DNA from: Geodermatophilus obscurus DSM 43160
GTDB lineage: Bacteria > Actinomycetota > Actinomycetes > Mycobacteriales > Geodermatophilaceae
DNA: 64,000 nucleotides
Direction of reading: 5' to 3'
NCBI RefSeq assembly: GCF_000025345.1
Contig: NC_013757.1
Coordinates: forward strand, 1,364,001-1,428,000
Below are positions 9,884-17,857 of the stretch, one piece after another (the first letter of the stretch is position 1; each line of letters opens with the position of its first letter). The notes beneath the pieces are model-generated. The model did no database searches and was not told where the DNA came from. It saw only the letters and a list, made by a program, of their open reading frames with translations. The position numbers and the translations under genes were made by a program.

Positions 9884-9973
9884 GTGGATGCGAACGGCCA
9901 CCCAGAGCCGGTGGAGCAACCAGAGCAGCCCGATGACCGGGACCTGCCCGCCACCGGCTGGAAGTGGAAGTGA
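9884..9973 (+). CDS. Candidate small protein, 29 residues
   Basis: GTG 9884 follows a good Shine-Dalgarno (GGGAGG, 9874-9879) by four bases. The product is acidic and Pro/Glu-rich and ends in ATGWKWK. No family is recognised. The only support is the ribosome site and protein-like composition. It ends about 160 bases before the acetate-transporter gene. Confidence 0.35.
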   Translation: MDANGHPEPVEQPEQPDDRDLPATGWKWK

Positions 9974-10131
9974 TCACCGCGCTCGATCGGCGGTGCCGCG
10001 AAACGGCCTCGATGGTCTCCGCGGAGGTCGTGGATCCGCACACCACGGGCGTCTCGTCCATTGTGCCGGGGCCACTCATGGCGCACGCGCCGCTGTGCCG
10101 CTCCCAGCGCGGATCAGGAGGGGGTCGTGCA

Positions 10132-10833
10132 GTGGCAGTCAACGCAGCACCCGACGCCGACACGAGGACCGCGCGAGGGGGCGGCGAGTTCCTCGCCGAC
10201 CTGAGCGACCCGACCGCCGGCCGAGTCGCCATGGCGAGAGAGCTCGCCTCGGAGAACGTGCGGATGATCGCCGACCCTGCGCCGCTGGGTCTCGGCTGCT
10301 TCGCGCTGACGACGTTCCTGCTGAGCCTGTTCAACGCAGGTCTGTTGCCGGCGGCCGGCGAGCCGATCGTCTTCGGCGTCGCACTCGCCTACGGGGGCGC
10401 GATCCAGGTGCTCGCCGGCATGTGGGAGTTCCGGAAGGGCAACGTCTTCGGCGCGACCGCTTTCAGCTCCTACGGCGCCTTCTGGCTGTCGTTCTGGGCG
10501 TTCGTCACCTTCTACGCGGCCGACATCCCGGACGCCGACGACCGGGCGACCGTCGTCGGCTGGTACCTCATCAGCTGGGGTATCTTCACGGTGGTCATGT
10601 GGGTCGCCTCCCTGCGGACCACCGCGGTGCTGGCCCTGCTCTTCACCCTCCTCGCCGCGACGTTCTTCGTGCTGGGAGCCGGGGACGTGGCGCACGACGA
10701 GGGCCTGACCACCCTCGGCGGATACCTGGGCCTCGTGACCGCCGCTGTTGCCTGGTACGCGTGCCTCGCCGGGGTCAGTGCGTCCACCTTCGGACGGGTG
10801 GTGCTGCCGAACCCGCCGCTGTACAAGCTGTGA
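10132..10833 (+). CDS. Acetate uptake transporter, GPR1/FUN34/YaaH (SatP) family
   Basis: A 233-residue membrane protein with about six hydrophobic helices. It shows the family signatures NPLAPLGL-like (ADPAPLGLGCFALTTF), a GGxxQ/GMWEF motif (YGGAIQVLAGMWEFRKGN) and FSSYGAFW. These proteins carry acetate or succinate with protons across the inner membrane. GTG 10132 was chosen because AGGAGGGGG lies seven bases upstream; the longer open frame before it is not protein-like. No metabolic partner is adjacent. Confidence 0.88.
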   Translation: MAVNAAPDADTRTARGGGEFLADLSDPTAGRVAMARELASENVRMIADPAPLGLGCFALTTFLLSLFNAGLLPAAGEPIVFGVALAYGGAIQVLAGMWEFRKGNVFGATAFSSYGAFWLSFWAFVTFYAADIPDADDRATVVGWYLISWGIFTVVMWVASLRTTAVLALLFTLLAATFFVLGAGDVAHDEGLTTLGGYLGLVTAAVAWYACLAGVSASTFGRVVLPNPPLYKL

Positions 10834-10907
10834 CCCTGTCCGGGAGGGCGGCCTGAGTCGTCTCGGGTGCCCGTTCCACCGGTGTCCCGGTCGACCGGTG
10901 TCCCCGG

Positions 10908-12128
10908 TCAGTCCGACCAGTGCAGCGCGCGGCGTTCCCCGCCGGTGAGCCACTCGAGGACCACGATGCTGGCGTCGTCCTGCAGCTGGTCGGCCTGGTG
11001 GGTGAGGACGTGCCGCATCAGGCGGCGGACCATCTCGGGCGCCGGTTCGCCGGCGGAGACGGCGGCGCTGATGAAGTCGGCCAGCCGCTGCTCGCCGAAG
11101 AACTCCCCGTCGGGAGAGCGGGCCTCGGTGATGCCGTCGGTGTACAGCAGCAGGCGGTCGCCGGGCTCCAGCCGGGTCTCGCAGCACGCCGGCTTGCCGT
11201 CCTGCAGGCCCAGCGGGCGGGCCGGCGGGCAGTGCGGTGGCTGCACCAGGGACGATCCGCGCAGGATGAGCGGCGGGGGGTGGCCGGCGTTGATCCACCG
11301 CAGCCGGCCGGTGTCGATGTCGAGGCTGGCGAGCACGGCCGTGGCGAACCGGCTGCCGCCGAGCTGGCCGGCGATGGCCGCGTCGACCTCGACGGCGGTG
11401 TCGGGCAGGTCGAGCCGGTTGCGGCGGGCGTGGCGGTAGGCGCTGATCGCCACGCCGGCCAGCACGGCGGCCGGCAGCCCGTGGCCGACGGAGTCGATGA
11501 CCATCAGCTCGGCGGTGCTGCCGTTGAACGCGTAGTCGAAGGAGTCCCCGCCGATGTCGTAGGCCGGCTCGAGCCCACCGGTGATGACCACCCGGTCGGT
11601 GCCGAAGGTCAGCGGCGGCAGCAGTTCCCACTGCATCTCCGCGGCCAGCGACAGGGGCTTCCGACGGCGCAGCCGGGAGAACAGGTCGGTGTAGGCGTCC
11701 CGCACCACGACCAGCTCGGCCACGAGGGTGGCGAACGCCAGCAGGGCGTCGAGCTCCTCTGCGCCGGGCTCCGCGGGGAGGAGCAGCTCCGCGACACCGA
11801 GGCGCTCCACGCCGTCGAGCAGCGGCACCCACAGCCGGTAGCCGTGCTGGACGGCGCTGCCGACCACCTCGACCCGGCGGAACGCCCGCCCGGCGAGGGT
11901 GCCCTCGATGGAGAGCTCCTGACGCTCCGGCACGCCGGTGCCGGGCACCGGCACCAGCGTGACCTGCTCGTAGTCGGCCAGGTAGAGCACCGTCTCCCGG
12001 ACGCCCATCCGCGCGGCGTGGTCGGCCACGACCACGGGCAGGTCGTCGGGCGCCAGCAGGTGGCACGCGTGCAGCAGCGACCTCAGCGCATCGCGCAGGG
12101 CGTCCGTCCCCGCTGCTCGGCTCGACAT
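10908..12128 (-). CDS. SpoIIE-type PP2C serine phosphatase with sensor region
   Basis: A 406-residue protein. Residues 1-175 form a GAF-like region; the rest is a PP2C/SpoIIE domain with GGDSFDY, SVGHGLPAAVLAG, INAGHPPPL, LYTDGITEAR and a C-terminal DDASIVVLEW, so the metal-binding Asp residues are present. Such enzymes dephosphorylate anti-anti-sigma (STAS) proteins; a STAS protein is encoded at 13108-13917. TAGCGT lies eight bases before ATG 12128 on its strand, a leaderless-type promoter. It is the intact paralogue of the frameshifted gene at 6329. Confidence 0.87.
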   Translation of the reverse strand: MSSRAAGTDALRDALRSLLHACHLLAPDDLPVVVADHAARMGVRETVLYLADYEQVTLVPVPGTGVPERQELSIEGTLAGRAFRRVEVVGSAVQHGYRLWVPLLDGVERLGVAELLLPAEPGAEELDALLAFATLVAELVVVRDAYTDLFSRLRRRKPLSLAAEMQWELLPPLTFGTDRVVITGGLEPAYDIGGDSFDYAFNGSTAELMVIDSVGHGLPAAVLAGVAISAYRHARRNRLDLPDTAVEVDAAIAGQLGGSRFATAVLASLDIDTGRLRWINAGHPPPLILRGSSLVQPPHCPPARPLGLQDGKPACCETRLEPGDRLLLYTDGITEARSPDGEFFGEQRLADFISAAVSAGEPAPEMVRRLMRHVLTHQADQLQDDASIVVLEWLTGGERRALHWSD

Positions 12129-12179
12129 CCCGCGGGACGCTATCCCACCGGGGTCCGGCGCGCGTCTGCGCGCGCTGGT

Positions 12180-12839
12180 TCAGCGTCCGCCGTGGTGGCC
12201 GTCGGGCGGGCCGGACCGGACCCGGATGCGCGACCCGGGGCCGTGCGGCTGGACCTGCACGGTCACCGTCGGGGACACCTCCTCGGCCAGCCAGAGCATG
12301 ACCAGGTCCCGGTCGGTCGGCCAACGGTGCGGTTCGAGCGGCTCGTGGGGGGACCGGGTCAGGAGGTCGCAGCCGGCCGCGTCGCCCGCGGCCCACAGCC
12401 GCACGGGCACGCCACGCCGGTCGCCGTCCTGGGCGGCGACGGTGGTCACCGCCTCGTGCAGGACGAACACGAGCTCGTCGCGCCGGCTGCCCTCGACGCC
12501 GGCGCGTCGCAGCTGGTCGTGCCACCAGGCGCGGTTGCCGGTGGAGACCGCGGGGTCGAGGACGGCCTCGGCGAGCACCCGGCCGCCGTCGGGACCGTCC
12601 CCCCCGGCCGGGGCGGGCGGCCGGTGGTCGGGGTTGGCCAGCGTCGACCCGTCGAGCAGCAGGGCGGGGTGCGTGGCACGCGCCATGTGCCGGTCGGCGG
12701 CCGGCGTCCGGGTCCGGTCGAACAGGCAGGTGAGCGTGATCGGCCGGCCGGCCACGGCGGCCGTGGTGGCCAGCTCGGCGGCCCGCCACCACTCCACGTC
12801 GGGGAGCAGGTCGAACGGCTGCTGGCAGAGCACCGTCAC
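12180..12839 (-). CDS. MEDS C-terminal half plus degenerate HATPase (RsbA-like)
   Basis: A 219-residue product starting at GTG 12839, which overlaps the previous stop as GTGA. The first 75 residues (VLCQQPFDLL to DRTRTPAADR) match the second half of a MEDS/DcmR sensory domain; the first half is in the upstream gene. The C-terminus resembles the HATPase of RsbA-type anti-sigma proteins, but the N box reads LVFVLHEAVTTVAAQD, without the metal-binding Asn, and the G box lacks its glycines, so ATP binding is doubtful. The two genes may be one gene broken by a single-base shift, or two translationally coupled parts. Confidence 0.6.
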   Translation of the reverse strand: MTVLCQQPFDLLPDVEWWRAAELATTAAVAGRPITLTCLFDRTRTPAADRHMARATHPALLLDGSTLANPDHRPPAPAGGDGPDGGRVLAEAVLDPAVSTGNRAWWHDQLRRAGVEGSRRDELVFVLHEAVTTVAAQDGDRRGVPVRLWAAGDAAGCDLLTRSPHEPLEPHRWPTDRDLVMLWLAEEVSPTVTVQVQPHGPGSRIRVRSGPPDGHHGGR

Positions 12840-13111
12840 CGGCCCGGACCGTCGCCGGCCACGTCCACCCAGCTCACGCCCCGCTGGTCGGTCGTCGCAC
12901 GGACCAGGTCCTGCTGCGGCAGGAAGACCGCCGTCGCGGCCCTGGGCACCCGGCTCGCCACGCGGTCGTGCACGTCGGGATCCAGGTAGGCGACCACCGG
13001 TGAACCGGCGGCCAGGGCCGAGCGGCAGACCTGCGCGGCCAGGTCGGCGGCCTCGTCCGGACCGGTGGGGAAGGCGCCCCGGTGCACCGGGGCGGCGCCG
13101 CCGCCGCTCAT
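12836..13111 (-). CDS. MEDS domain N-terminal half
   Basis: A 91-residue product with the MEDS start HRGAFPTGPDEAADLAAQVC and ALAAGSPVVAYLDP. It stops at WVDVAGDGPGR, where a full MEDS domain would continue. ATG 13111 overlaps the upstream TGA (ATGA) and its own TGA overlaps the next GTG, so coupling is tight. Adding one base near 12836-12845 would join it to the downstream frame. MEDS domains are sensory modules found with histidine kinases and anti-sigma proteins. Confidence 0.55.
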   Translation of the reverse strand: MSGGGAAPVHRGAFPTGPDEAADLAAQVCRSALAAGSPVVAYLDPDVHDRVASRVPRAATAVFLPQQDLVRATTDQRGVSWVDVAGDGPGR

Positions 13112-13917
13112 GCCACCGGTCCCTCGGTGTGCGGCGCCGTCCGGACCCGGACCTCGGCGTCCGGGGAGTCGGCCGCGACGGCGGTGACCAGCCGCCCCAG
13201 CAGCGGGGTGGCGCCGCGGACGGTCAGCCCCGGCGGTGGACCGGCAGCGGCCACCAGGGCGTCGGCGGCGCTGACGTCGAGGAAGTGCAGGCCGCTCACG
13301 TCCCACACGCGTGAGTCGCCGTCCTGCCCCGCGGTCGCCGCCAGCACCGCCCGGAGGGCCTCGGTGTTGCTGCCGTCCAGCTCGCCGGTCAGCCGCAGCG
13401 CCTCGCCGCGGCAGCTCAGCCGGAACGCGTCGTCGTCGTAGGCGGCGGGCGCGTGCACCCGGTCGTCGTGCAGGTGGTCGAGCGCGGTCTCCTGTCCAGG
13501 GCCGAGCAGCGAGCGCAGGTAGGGGCACAGCACGGTCAGCGGACGGGTCCGTGCCAGCTCGTCGACGATCGGCTCGAACGGGCTGGTCCCCGGCTCGGTG
13601 ATCGCCCCGCTGAACCGGACGCCGGGGAAGCCGTCGTCCAGGGCCGAGTCCACCGACGCGACGAGCGCGGCCGGGTCGGGTGGGACGGCGCGCAGGGTGG
13701 CCGGGCCACGGTCGGGGGAGGCGCTCAGCTCGACCCCCGCCCGCTGCAGGCGTCGTCGCACGTTCTCGTCGCGGGCGCCCATCCCTGCGAGCAGGACGCA
13801 GTCCCCCTGCTCCAGTCCGTCCAGGACGAAGTCCCCGACGACCTCCTCGTGGGCCAGCTCGCTGTCCAGCACCACCCAGCCGTGCTGTCCTCGGTCGGCG
13901 GCCTCCGCCACCGTCAT
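13108..13917 (-). CDS. MEDS sensory domain plus STAS (anti-sigma antagonist)
   Basis: A 269-residue protein. Residues 1-170 form a MEDS-like domain (HEEVVGDFVLDGLEQGDCVL, PLTVLCPYLRSLLG). Residues 180-260 form a STAS domain (FRLSCRGEALRLTGELDGSN, VWDVSGLHFLDVSAADALV), the anti-sigma antagonist fold; the Ser of DVSGLHFLD sits at the usual phosphorylation site. It would bind HATPase anti-sigma proteins and be reactivated by PP2C phosphatases such as 10908-12128. ATG 13917 overlaps the upstream stop by four bases. Confidence 0.75.
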   Translation of the reverse strand: MTVAEAADRGQHGWVVLDSELAHEEVVGDFVLDGLEQGDCVLLAGMGARDENVRRRLQRAGVELSASPDRGPATLRAVPPDPAALVASVDSALDDGFPGVRFSGAITEPGTSPFEPIVDELARTRPLTVLCPYLRSLLGPGQETALDHLHDDRVHAPAAYDDDAFRLSCRGEALRLTGELDGSNTEALRAVLAATAGQDGDSRVWDVSGLHFLDVSAADALVAAAGPPPGLTVRGATPLLGRLVTAVAADSPDAEVRVRTAPHTEGPVA

Positions 13918-14678
13918 CGGGCGGTCCCGGAGCCACCACGCGGCTGGGGCGTCTCGCCGGTCTCGGTCACCGACGCAGCCACGTCGCGCAACTTGCGGTG
14001 GGTGTCCTGCGAGGCCCGGGCGAGGATGCCGAAGGCGGCATCGGCGGTGATCCGGTGGCGCTCCATGAGCACCCCCTTGGCCTGTCCGATGACGTCGCGG
14101 CTCTCCAGCCCGCGGTTGAGGTGGACGGCGCGCTGCACGGCGGCCAGGGCCAGCGCGGCGTGCGCGGCCACCGGCTCGATCAGCCGCCTGCCCGCGCCGG
14201 ACCAGTCGGCCGGTTCCGGCGCGTAGACCGACAGGGCTCCGAGGACGGCGGTGCCGGCATCCAGCGGCAGGGACATCGCCGACCGGACGCCGCGGTCGAG
14301 CGCAGCGTCCCTGAACCGCGGCCACGGGGCGGTGCGCAGGTCGTCGTCGGCGGCGATCCGGCCGGCCAGCGCCTCCGGCAGCGGGCCCTCGCCCGCGGTG
14401 AGCTGCACGGTGTCGAGCCAGGCCCGCAGCGTGGTCGGGTCCGGAGCCGGCAGGGGACGGCGGCCGGGACCGAGGCGGGTGACGGTGACCTCGGCACCGG
14501 CAGGCAGCAGCACCGCCACCGACCGGGCCACCGAGCGGGCGACGGCGTCCTCGTCGGGTTCGGCGTGCCACGCCCGGGCGGCGGAGGCCAGCCACGGGGA
14601 CGGCGCGGCGTCCGGGAACCCGGGGAGCCGGGGGGACCGCGGTGGGAGGGGTGAGAAGGACCTGGCCGCAGACCGCAC
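13914..14678 (-). CDS. GAF-ANTAR RNA-binding antiterminator
   Basis: A 254-residue protein. The middle is a GAF domain (AMSLPLDAGTAVLGALSVYA); the C-terminus is ANTAR (LESRDVIGQAKGVLMERHRI and ARASQDTHRKLRDVA), which binds paired hairpins in nascent RNA and prevents termination. GTG 14678 is preceded at seven bases by GGAGG, which fixes the start within a longer open frame. It heads a four-gene operon in which each junction is a four-base overlap. Confidence 0.82.
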   Translation of the reverse strand: MRSAARSFSPLPPRSPRLPGFPDAAPSPWLASAARAWHAEPDEDAVARSVARSVAVLLPAGAEVTVTRLGPGRRPLPAPDPTTLRAWLDTVQLTAGEGPLPEALAGRIAADDDLRTAPWPRFRDAALDRGVRSAMSLPLDAGTAVLGALSVYAPEPADWSGAGRRLIEPVAAHAALALAAVQRAVHLNRGLESRDVIGQAKGVLMERHRITADAAFGILARASQDTHRKLRDVAASVTETGETPQPRGGSGTAR

Positions 14679-14792
14679 TGCGAGACCTCCGGACCGGGGC
14701 TGCTCCCGGTGAGCTGGGTCGCCGGGTCCGTCTTCTCGAACCGGCGTTGCTTCCTGTCGCTCACGGTACCGCCGTGTCCGGTACCTCCCACA

Positions 14793-14828
14793 GCCCACCG
14801 CCGGTGTCCCCCCGCCCCGGCGGTGGGC
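14793..14828 (-). terminator. Hairpin after the 14831-15211 gene
   Basis: Bases 14793-14804 pair perfectly with 14817-14828 over 12 bp with a C-rich loop. It starts two bases past the stop of the minus-strand gene ending at 14831. Confidence 0.75.
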
Positions 14829-14830
14829 GG

Positions 14831-15211
14831 TCAGGAGGCATCGAACCAGGTGACCCGGTCCGGGTCCGCGTGGAACGGGTTGGCCCACTCCGACGGCGTG
14901 CCGGTGATCGGCTGGGCGTCGGTCACGACGACGAACGGTGTGCCCGGGTAGACGGCCAGCACCCGCGTGGACGACGTCAGCGTCTCGGTGCGCTCGAGGA
15001 GCTCGCCGCGGCGCAGCTGCTGCGTCGTCCGCTGCCCGCGCAGTTCCTCCCCGACCTCGGCGACCCACCGGGCGCCGTCCTGGGGGAAGGCGATCGCCTG
15101 GACGCGCCGTCCCGGGGGAGCGGGCTCGCACCCGGCGAACTCCGCGAGGGCCTCGTAGAGCCGCTCCGCCTGCTCGTCGTCGCTCGCCCGCGGGAGGAAG
15201 AAGGCCACCAT
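14831..15211 (-). CDS. Hypothetical protein
   Basis: A 126-residue soluble protein starting VAFFLPRASDDEQAERLYEA and ending in a conserved-looking FVVVTDAQPITG...NPFHADPDRVTWFDAS. I recognise no family. It diverges from the BASS transporter gene and is followed by its own terminator, so it is a single-gene unit. Codon use and protein-like composition support it. Confidence 0.6.
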   Translation of the reverse strand: MVAFFLPRASDDEQAERLYEALAEFAGCEPAPPGRRVQAIAFPQDGARWVAEVGEELRGQRTTQQLRRGELLERTETLTSSTRVLAVYPGTPFVVVTDAQPITGTPSEWANPFHADPDRVTWFDAS

Positions 15212-15316
15212 GCCCGCATCCTCGCCGCCGGCACCGACGACTCCTGGGTGGTGGTGGCCGTACCAGTACCGAGACTGCGTTGTCGCTCCCGCGACCCGCT
15301 GTGACAGTGGACCCCC

Positions 15317-16279
15317 GTGGACAGCATCGCGGCCCTGAGCGCGTTCGTCGGGCGCTGGTTCGCCCTCATCGTCGTGGTGGCCGGCGGCATCGCGCTGGCG
15401 ACGCCGGACACCTTCGCCGCTGGGAGCGCGCTGGTCCCGTACTTCCTCATGGTGGTCATGCTCGGCATGGGGATGACCCTGCGGGGGTCGGACTTCGCGA
15501 TCGTGGCGCGGCGGCCGTGGGCGCTCCTGCTCGGCGTGGCCGCGCAGTACGTGGTCATGCCCGGGGTGGCCTGGCTGCTGACCCAGGCGCTGGACCTGCC
15601 CGCAGCGGTCGCCGCCGGCATCGTCCTCGTCGGGGCCGCTCCGGGCGGGACGGCGTCCAACGTCATGGTCTACCTGGCGAAGGGGGACACGGCCCTCTCC
15701 GTCGCGATGACCTCGGTGTCGACCCTGCTGGCCCCGCTGCTCACGCCGCTGCTGGTCCTGTGGCTGGCGGGGGAGTACCTGCCGGTCGACGCCGGGGGCC
15801 TGTTCACCTCGATCGTGCAGATCGTCCTCGTGCCGGTGCTGCTCGGGCTGGTCCTGCGCCTCGTCGTCCCCCGGCTGGTCGAGCGCGTCCTCCCGGCGCT
15901 GCCGCTGGTCTCCGTCGTCGGGATCGCCGCCGTCGTGGTGGTCGTCGTCGCCGGCAGCGCGGACACGATCACCTCGGTGGGCTTCGTGGTCGTCCTCGCG
16001 GTCGTGCTGCACAACGGCCTCGGCCTGGCCCTCGGGTACGCCATCGCGCGTGCCTGCGGCATGGACGTCTCGGCCCGGCGCGCCATCAGCATCGAGGTCG
16101 GCATGCAGAACTCGGGGTTGGCCGCGGGTCTCGCCACGGTGCACTTCAGCCCCGCGGCCGCGCTGCCGGCGGCCGTCTTCTCGGTCTGGCACAACCTGTC
16201 CGGGTCGCTGCTGGCCGGCCACTGGGCTCGCCGGGACCCCGCCGCCGATCGCGACGAGGCGCTGGTGCGGGAGCGCTGA
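15317..16279 (+). CDS. BASS (bile acid:sodium symporter) family transporter
   Basis: A 320-residue protein with nine to ten hydrophobic helices, the usual size. Signatures include FLMVVMLGMGMTLRGSDF, VLVGAAPGGTASNVMVYLAKG (the conserved crossover motif) and IEVGMQNSGLAAGLATVHF. Members carry organic anions, including bile acids and pantoate-like acids, with sodium; the substrate here is unknown. GACAGT at 15303-15308 lies eight bases before GTG 15317, a leaderless arrangement. Confidence 0.88.
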   Translation: MDSIAALSAFVGRWFALIVVVAGGIALATPDTFAAGSALVPYFLMVVMLGMGMTLRGSDFAIVARRPWALLLGVAAQYVVMPGVAWLLTQALDLPAAVAAGIVLVGAAPGGTASNVMVYLAKGDTALSVAMTSVSTLLAPLLTPLLVLWLAGEYLPVDAGGLFTSIVQIVLVPVLLGLVLRLVVPRLVERVLPALPLVSVVGIAAVVVVVVAGSADTITSVGFVVVLAVVLHNGLGLALGYAIARACGMDVSARRAISIEVGMQNSGLAAGLATVHFSPAAALPAAVFSVWHNLSGSLLAGHWARRDPAADRDEALVRER

Positions 16280-16298
16280 CGCCGGCGCCCCGGGCGGG

Positions 16299-16646
16299 TC
16301 AACCCGCGTGCGACGACCGCTGCTCGGTGCGGTGGGTCCGGTTGTGGACCCACAGCACGAGGCAGCGCAGGGCGGCGTAGCCCTCGGCGGAGGCGTAGCC
16401 CTGCTCGAAGCGCGCGGCCTCGACCAGTTCGTCGCTGTCGACGCTCACGCCGGCGGCGAAGCGGTCCAGCACCTCGCCGGACAGGGACGTGCTGCGGAAC
16501 AGCCGCGCGATGCCGAGCGCCACCGGGTCGGACACGGTGAGGCTGAACGGCGGGTGCTTCAGCGCCGCCCGGCGGTCGAGCAGCTGGGCGACCTCGCTGT
16601 ACACCTGCACGTCCGTGGCGGGCAGCCCGCGAGCGGCGATCTTCAA
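16299..16646 (-). CDS. Hypothetical protein
   Basis: A 115-residue soluble protein (KIAARGLPATDVQVYSEVAQ, DPVALGIARLFRS, RTHRTEQRSS) with no family I recognise. TTG 16646 is preceded by AAGGAG at a good spacing; ATG 16688 is an in-frame alternative adding 14 residues. It converges with the BASS gene 20 bases away. Confidence 0.5.
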   Translation of the reverse strand: MKIAARGLPATDVQVYSEVAQLLDRRAALKHPPFSLTVSDPVALGIARLFRSTSLSGEVLDRFAAGVSVDSDELVEAARFEQGYASAEGYAALRCLVLWVHNRTHRTEQRSSHAG

Positions 16647-16760
16647 CGGCGTCTCCTTGCTGGTCCGGGGTCCTCCGGAGGAGTGCATCGGCCGCTGCCG
16701 GCCGGTGTTGACCCGGGACGGGTGCGCCCCTCCCTCCGGGGGAGGCGACGGCAGGTGCGG

Positions 16761-17054
16761 TCAGGGCAGCCGGATGGGCACCACGGGCGCCGGCGCGTGC
16801 GCGTGCGGCGGGGTGCCGGTGCCGCCGAGACCCTGCGGGTCGGCGTCCTCACCGCGGTCGAGCACGTAGCAGGCCGCGATCACGCCGGCGCGGTCCTCGA
16901 CGATCCGTCTGACGACCTGGTCGACGGTCTCGCGGACGCAGTAGGAGCTGCCGTCGGTCGTGATGACGACGGTGTCGTACCCGCCCTCGACCCGTTCGAT
17001 GTGGTCCGGGTCCAGGCGGCAGCGCTCGCCGGTGCGGCGGGTCAGACCGATCAT
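16761..17054 (-). CDS. FlbD-like protein
   Basis: A 97-residue protein whose first 68 residues match the flagellar FlbD family: start IGLTRRTGERCRLDPDHIE, core GGYDTVVITTDGSSYCV, then RETVDQVVRRIVE. FlbD proteins are usually encoded in flagellar operons and their function is poorly known. The last 30 residues are a Gly/Pro/His tail. CAGGAGAA lies five bases before the ATG. No flagellar gene is in the window, so its role here is open. Confidence 0.65.
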   Translation of the reverse strand: MIGLTRRTGERCRLDPDHIERVEGGYDTVVITTDGSSYCVRETVDQVVRRIVEDRAGVIAACYVLDRGEDADPQGLGGTGTPPHAHAPAPVVPIRLP

Positions 17055-17197
17055 GGCGGTTCTCCTGCTGGGCGGGGCAGCGGGCCCCGGGGGCTCCTCG
17101 GGAGTGAGGTGCCGGTTGCTTCGACGTCGCCGCTCCCGCAGTTGAGCGCGGCCCCGGGCACCCGACCCGTCGGGGTGAGGGCCCTACCGTGGGCGCC

Positions 17198-17728
17198 GTG
17201 GCGGCCTCGGCGCGACTCAGCTGGGCCGCCGGTGTGGTGGCGCCGCGGCCCGGCGAGCGGGTGCTGGAGGTGGGCTGCGGCCACGGCGTCCTCGTGGCCC
17301 TGCTCGCCGAGCGGGCGGCCGAGGTGGTCGGCGTCGACCGCTCGCCGACCATGGTCACCGCGGCCGGCCGCCGCAACCACGCGGCGGTCGAGGCCGGCCG
17401 GGTCCGGTTGCAGGCGGCGGCCCTGCACGAGGCCGACCTCGGCCCGCACCCCTTCGACGTCGTCGTGTCGTTCAACGTGCGGGCTCTCTCCGACCCGGCC
17501 CAGGCGGTGACCTGGGACGTCGTCTCGCGGGTCCTCGCGCCGGCGGGCCGGGTGGTCGTGGCCTTCTCGGTGATGGCGCCGGGGGTCGAGGACGACGTCG
17601 TCGCGGCCGTCGCCCGGCTGGCCGGCGACCGCGGTCTGGTCGTCGCCGCGGTGCACCGGGGGGAGACGGCGCCGTTCGCGTCCGCCGCGGTCGAGCTGCA
17701 CCATCCCGCCGACGCGGACCGCGGCTGA
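17198..17728 (+). CDS. Class I SAM-dependent methyltransferase
   Basis: A 176-residue Rossmann methyltransferase with motif I LEVGCGHGVLVALL, motif II VVGVDRSPTMV and FDVVVSFNVRALSDP. The substrate is unknown. GTG 17198 was chosen because TACCGT (17185-17190) lies seven bases upstream; GTG 17189 would overlap that box. The gene diverges from flbD. Confidence 0.78.
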   Translation: MAASARLSWAAGVVAPRPGERVLEVGCGHGVLVALLAERAAEVVGVDRSPTMVTAAGRRNHAAVEAGRVRLQAAALHEADLGPHPFDVVVSFNVRALSDPAQAVTWDVVSRVLAPAGRVVVAFSVMAPGVEDDVVAAVARLAGDRGLVVAAVHRGETAPFASAAVELHHPADADRG

Positions 17729-17857
17729 CCTGCTCCTCCGTCCGGGTGAGGCCGGCACCCCGCGCTCAAGACGGCCCGGGCCACCGCCGATCACCCGGTC
17801 AGGTGGCGCCCGCCTCCCGGTCGGCGTCGGTCGTCCGTGCACCGAGGAGGAGACGTC

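Noticed and set aside
10114..12792. A long minus-strand frame of about 890 codons
   Set aside because: It crosses the SpoIIE gene and the acetate transporter in shadow frames and shows only Arg/Ala/Gly-rich sequence.
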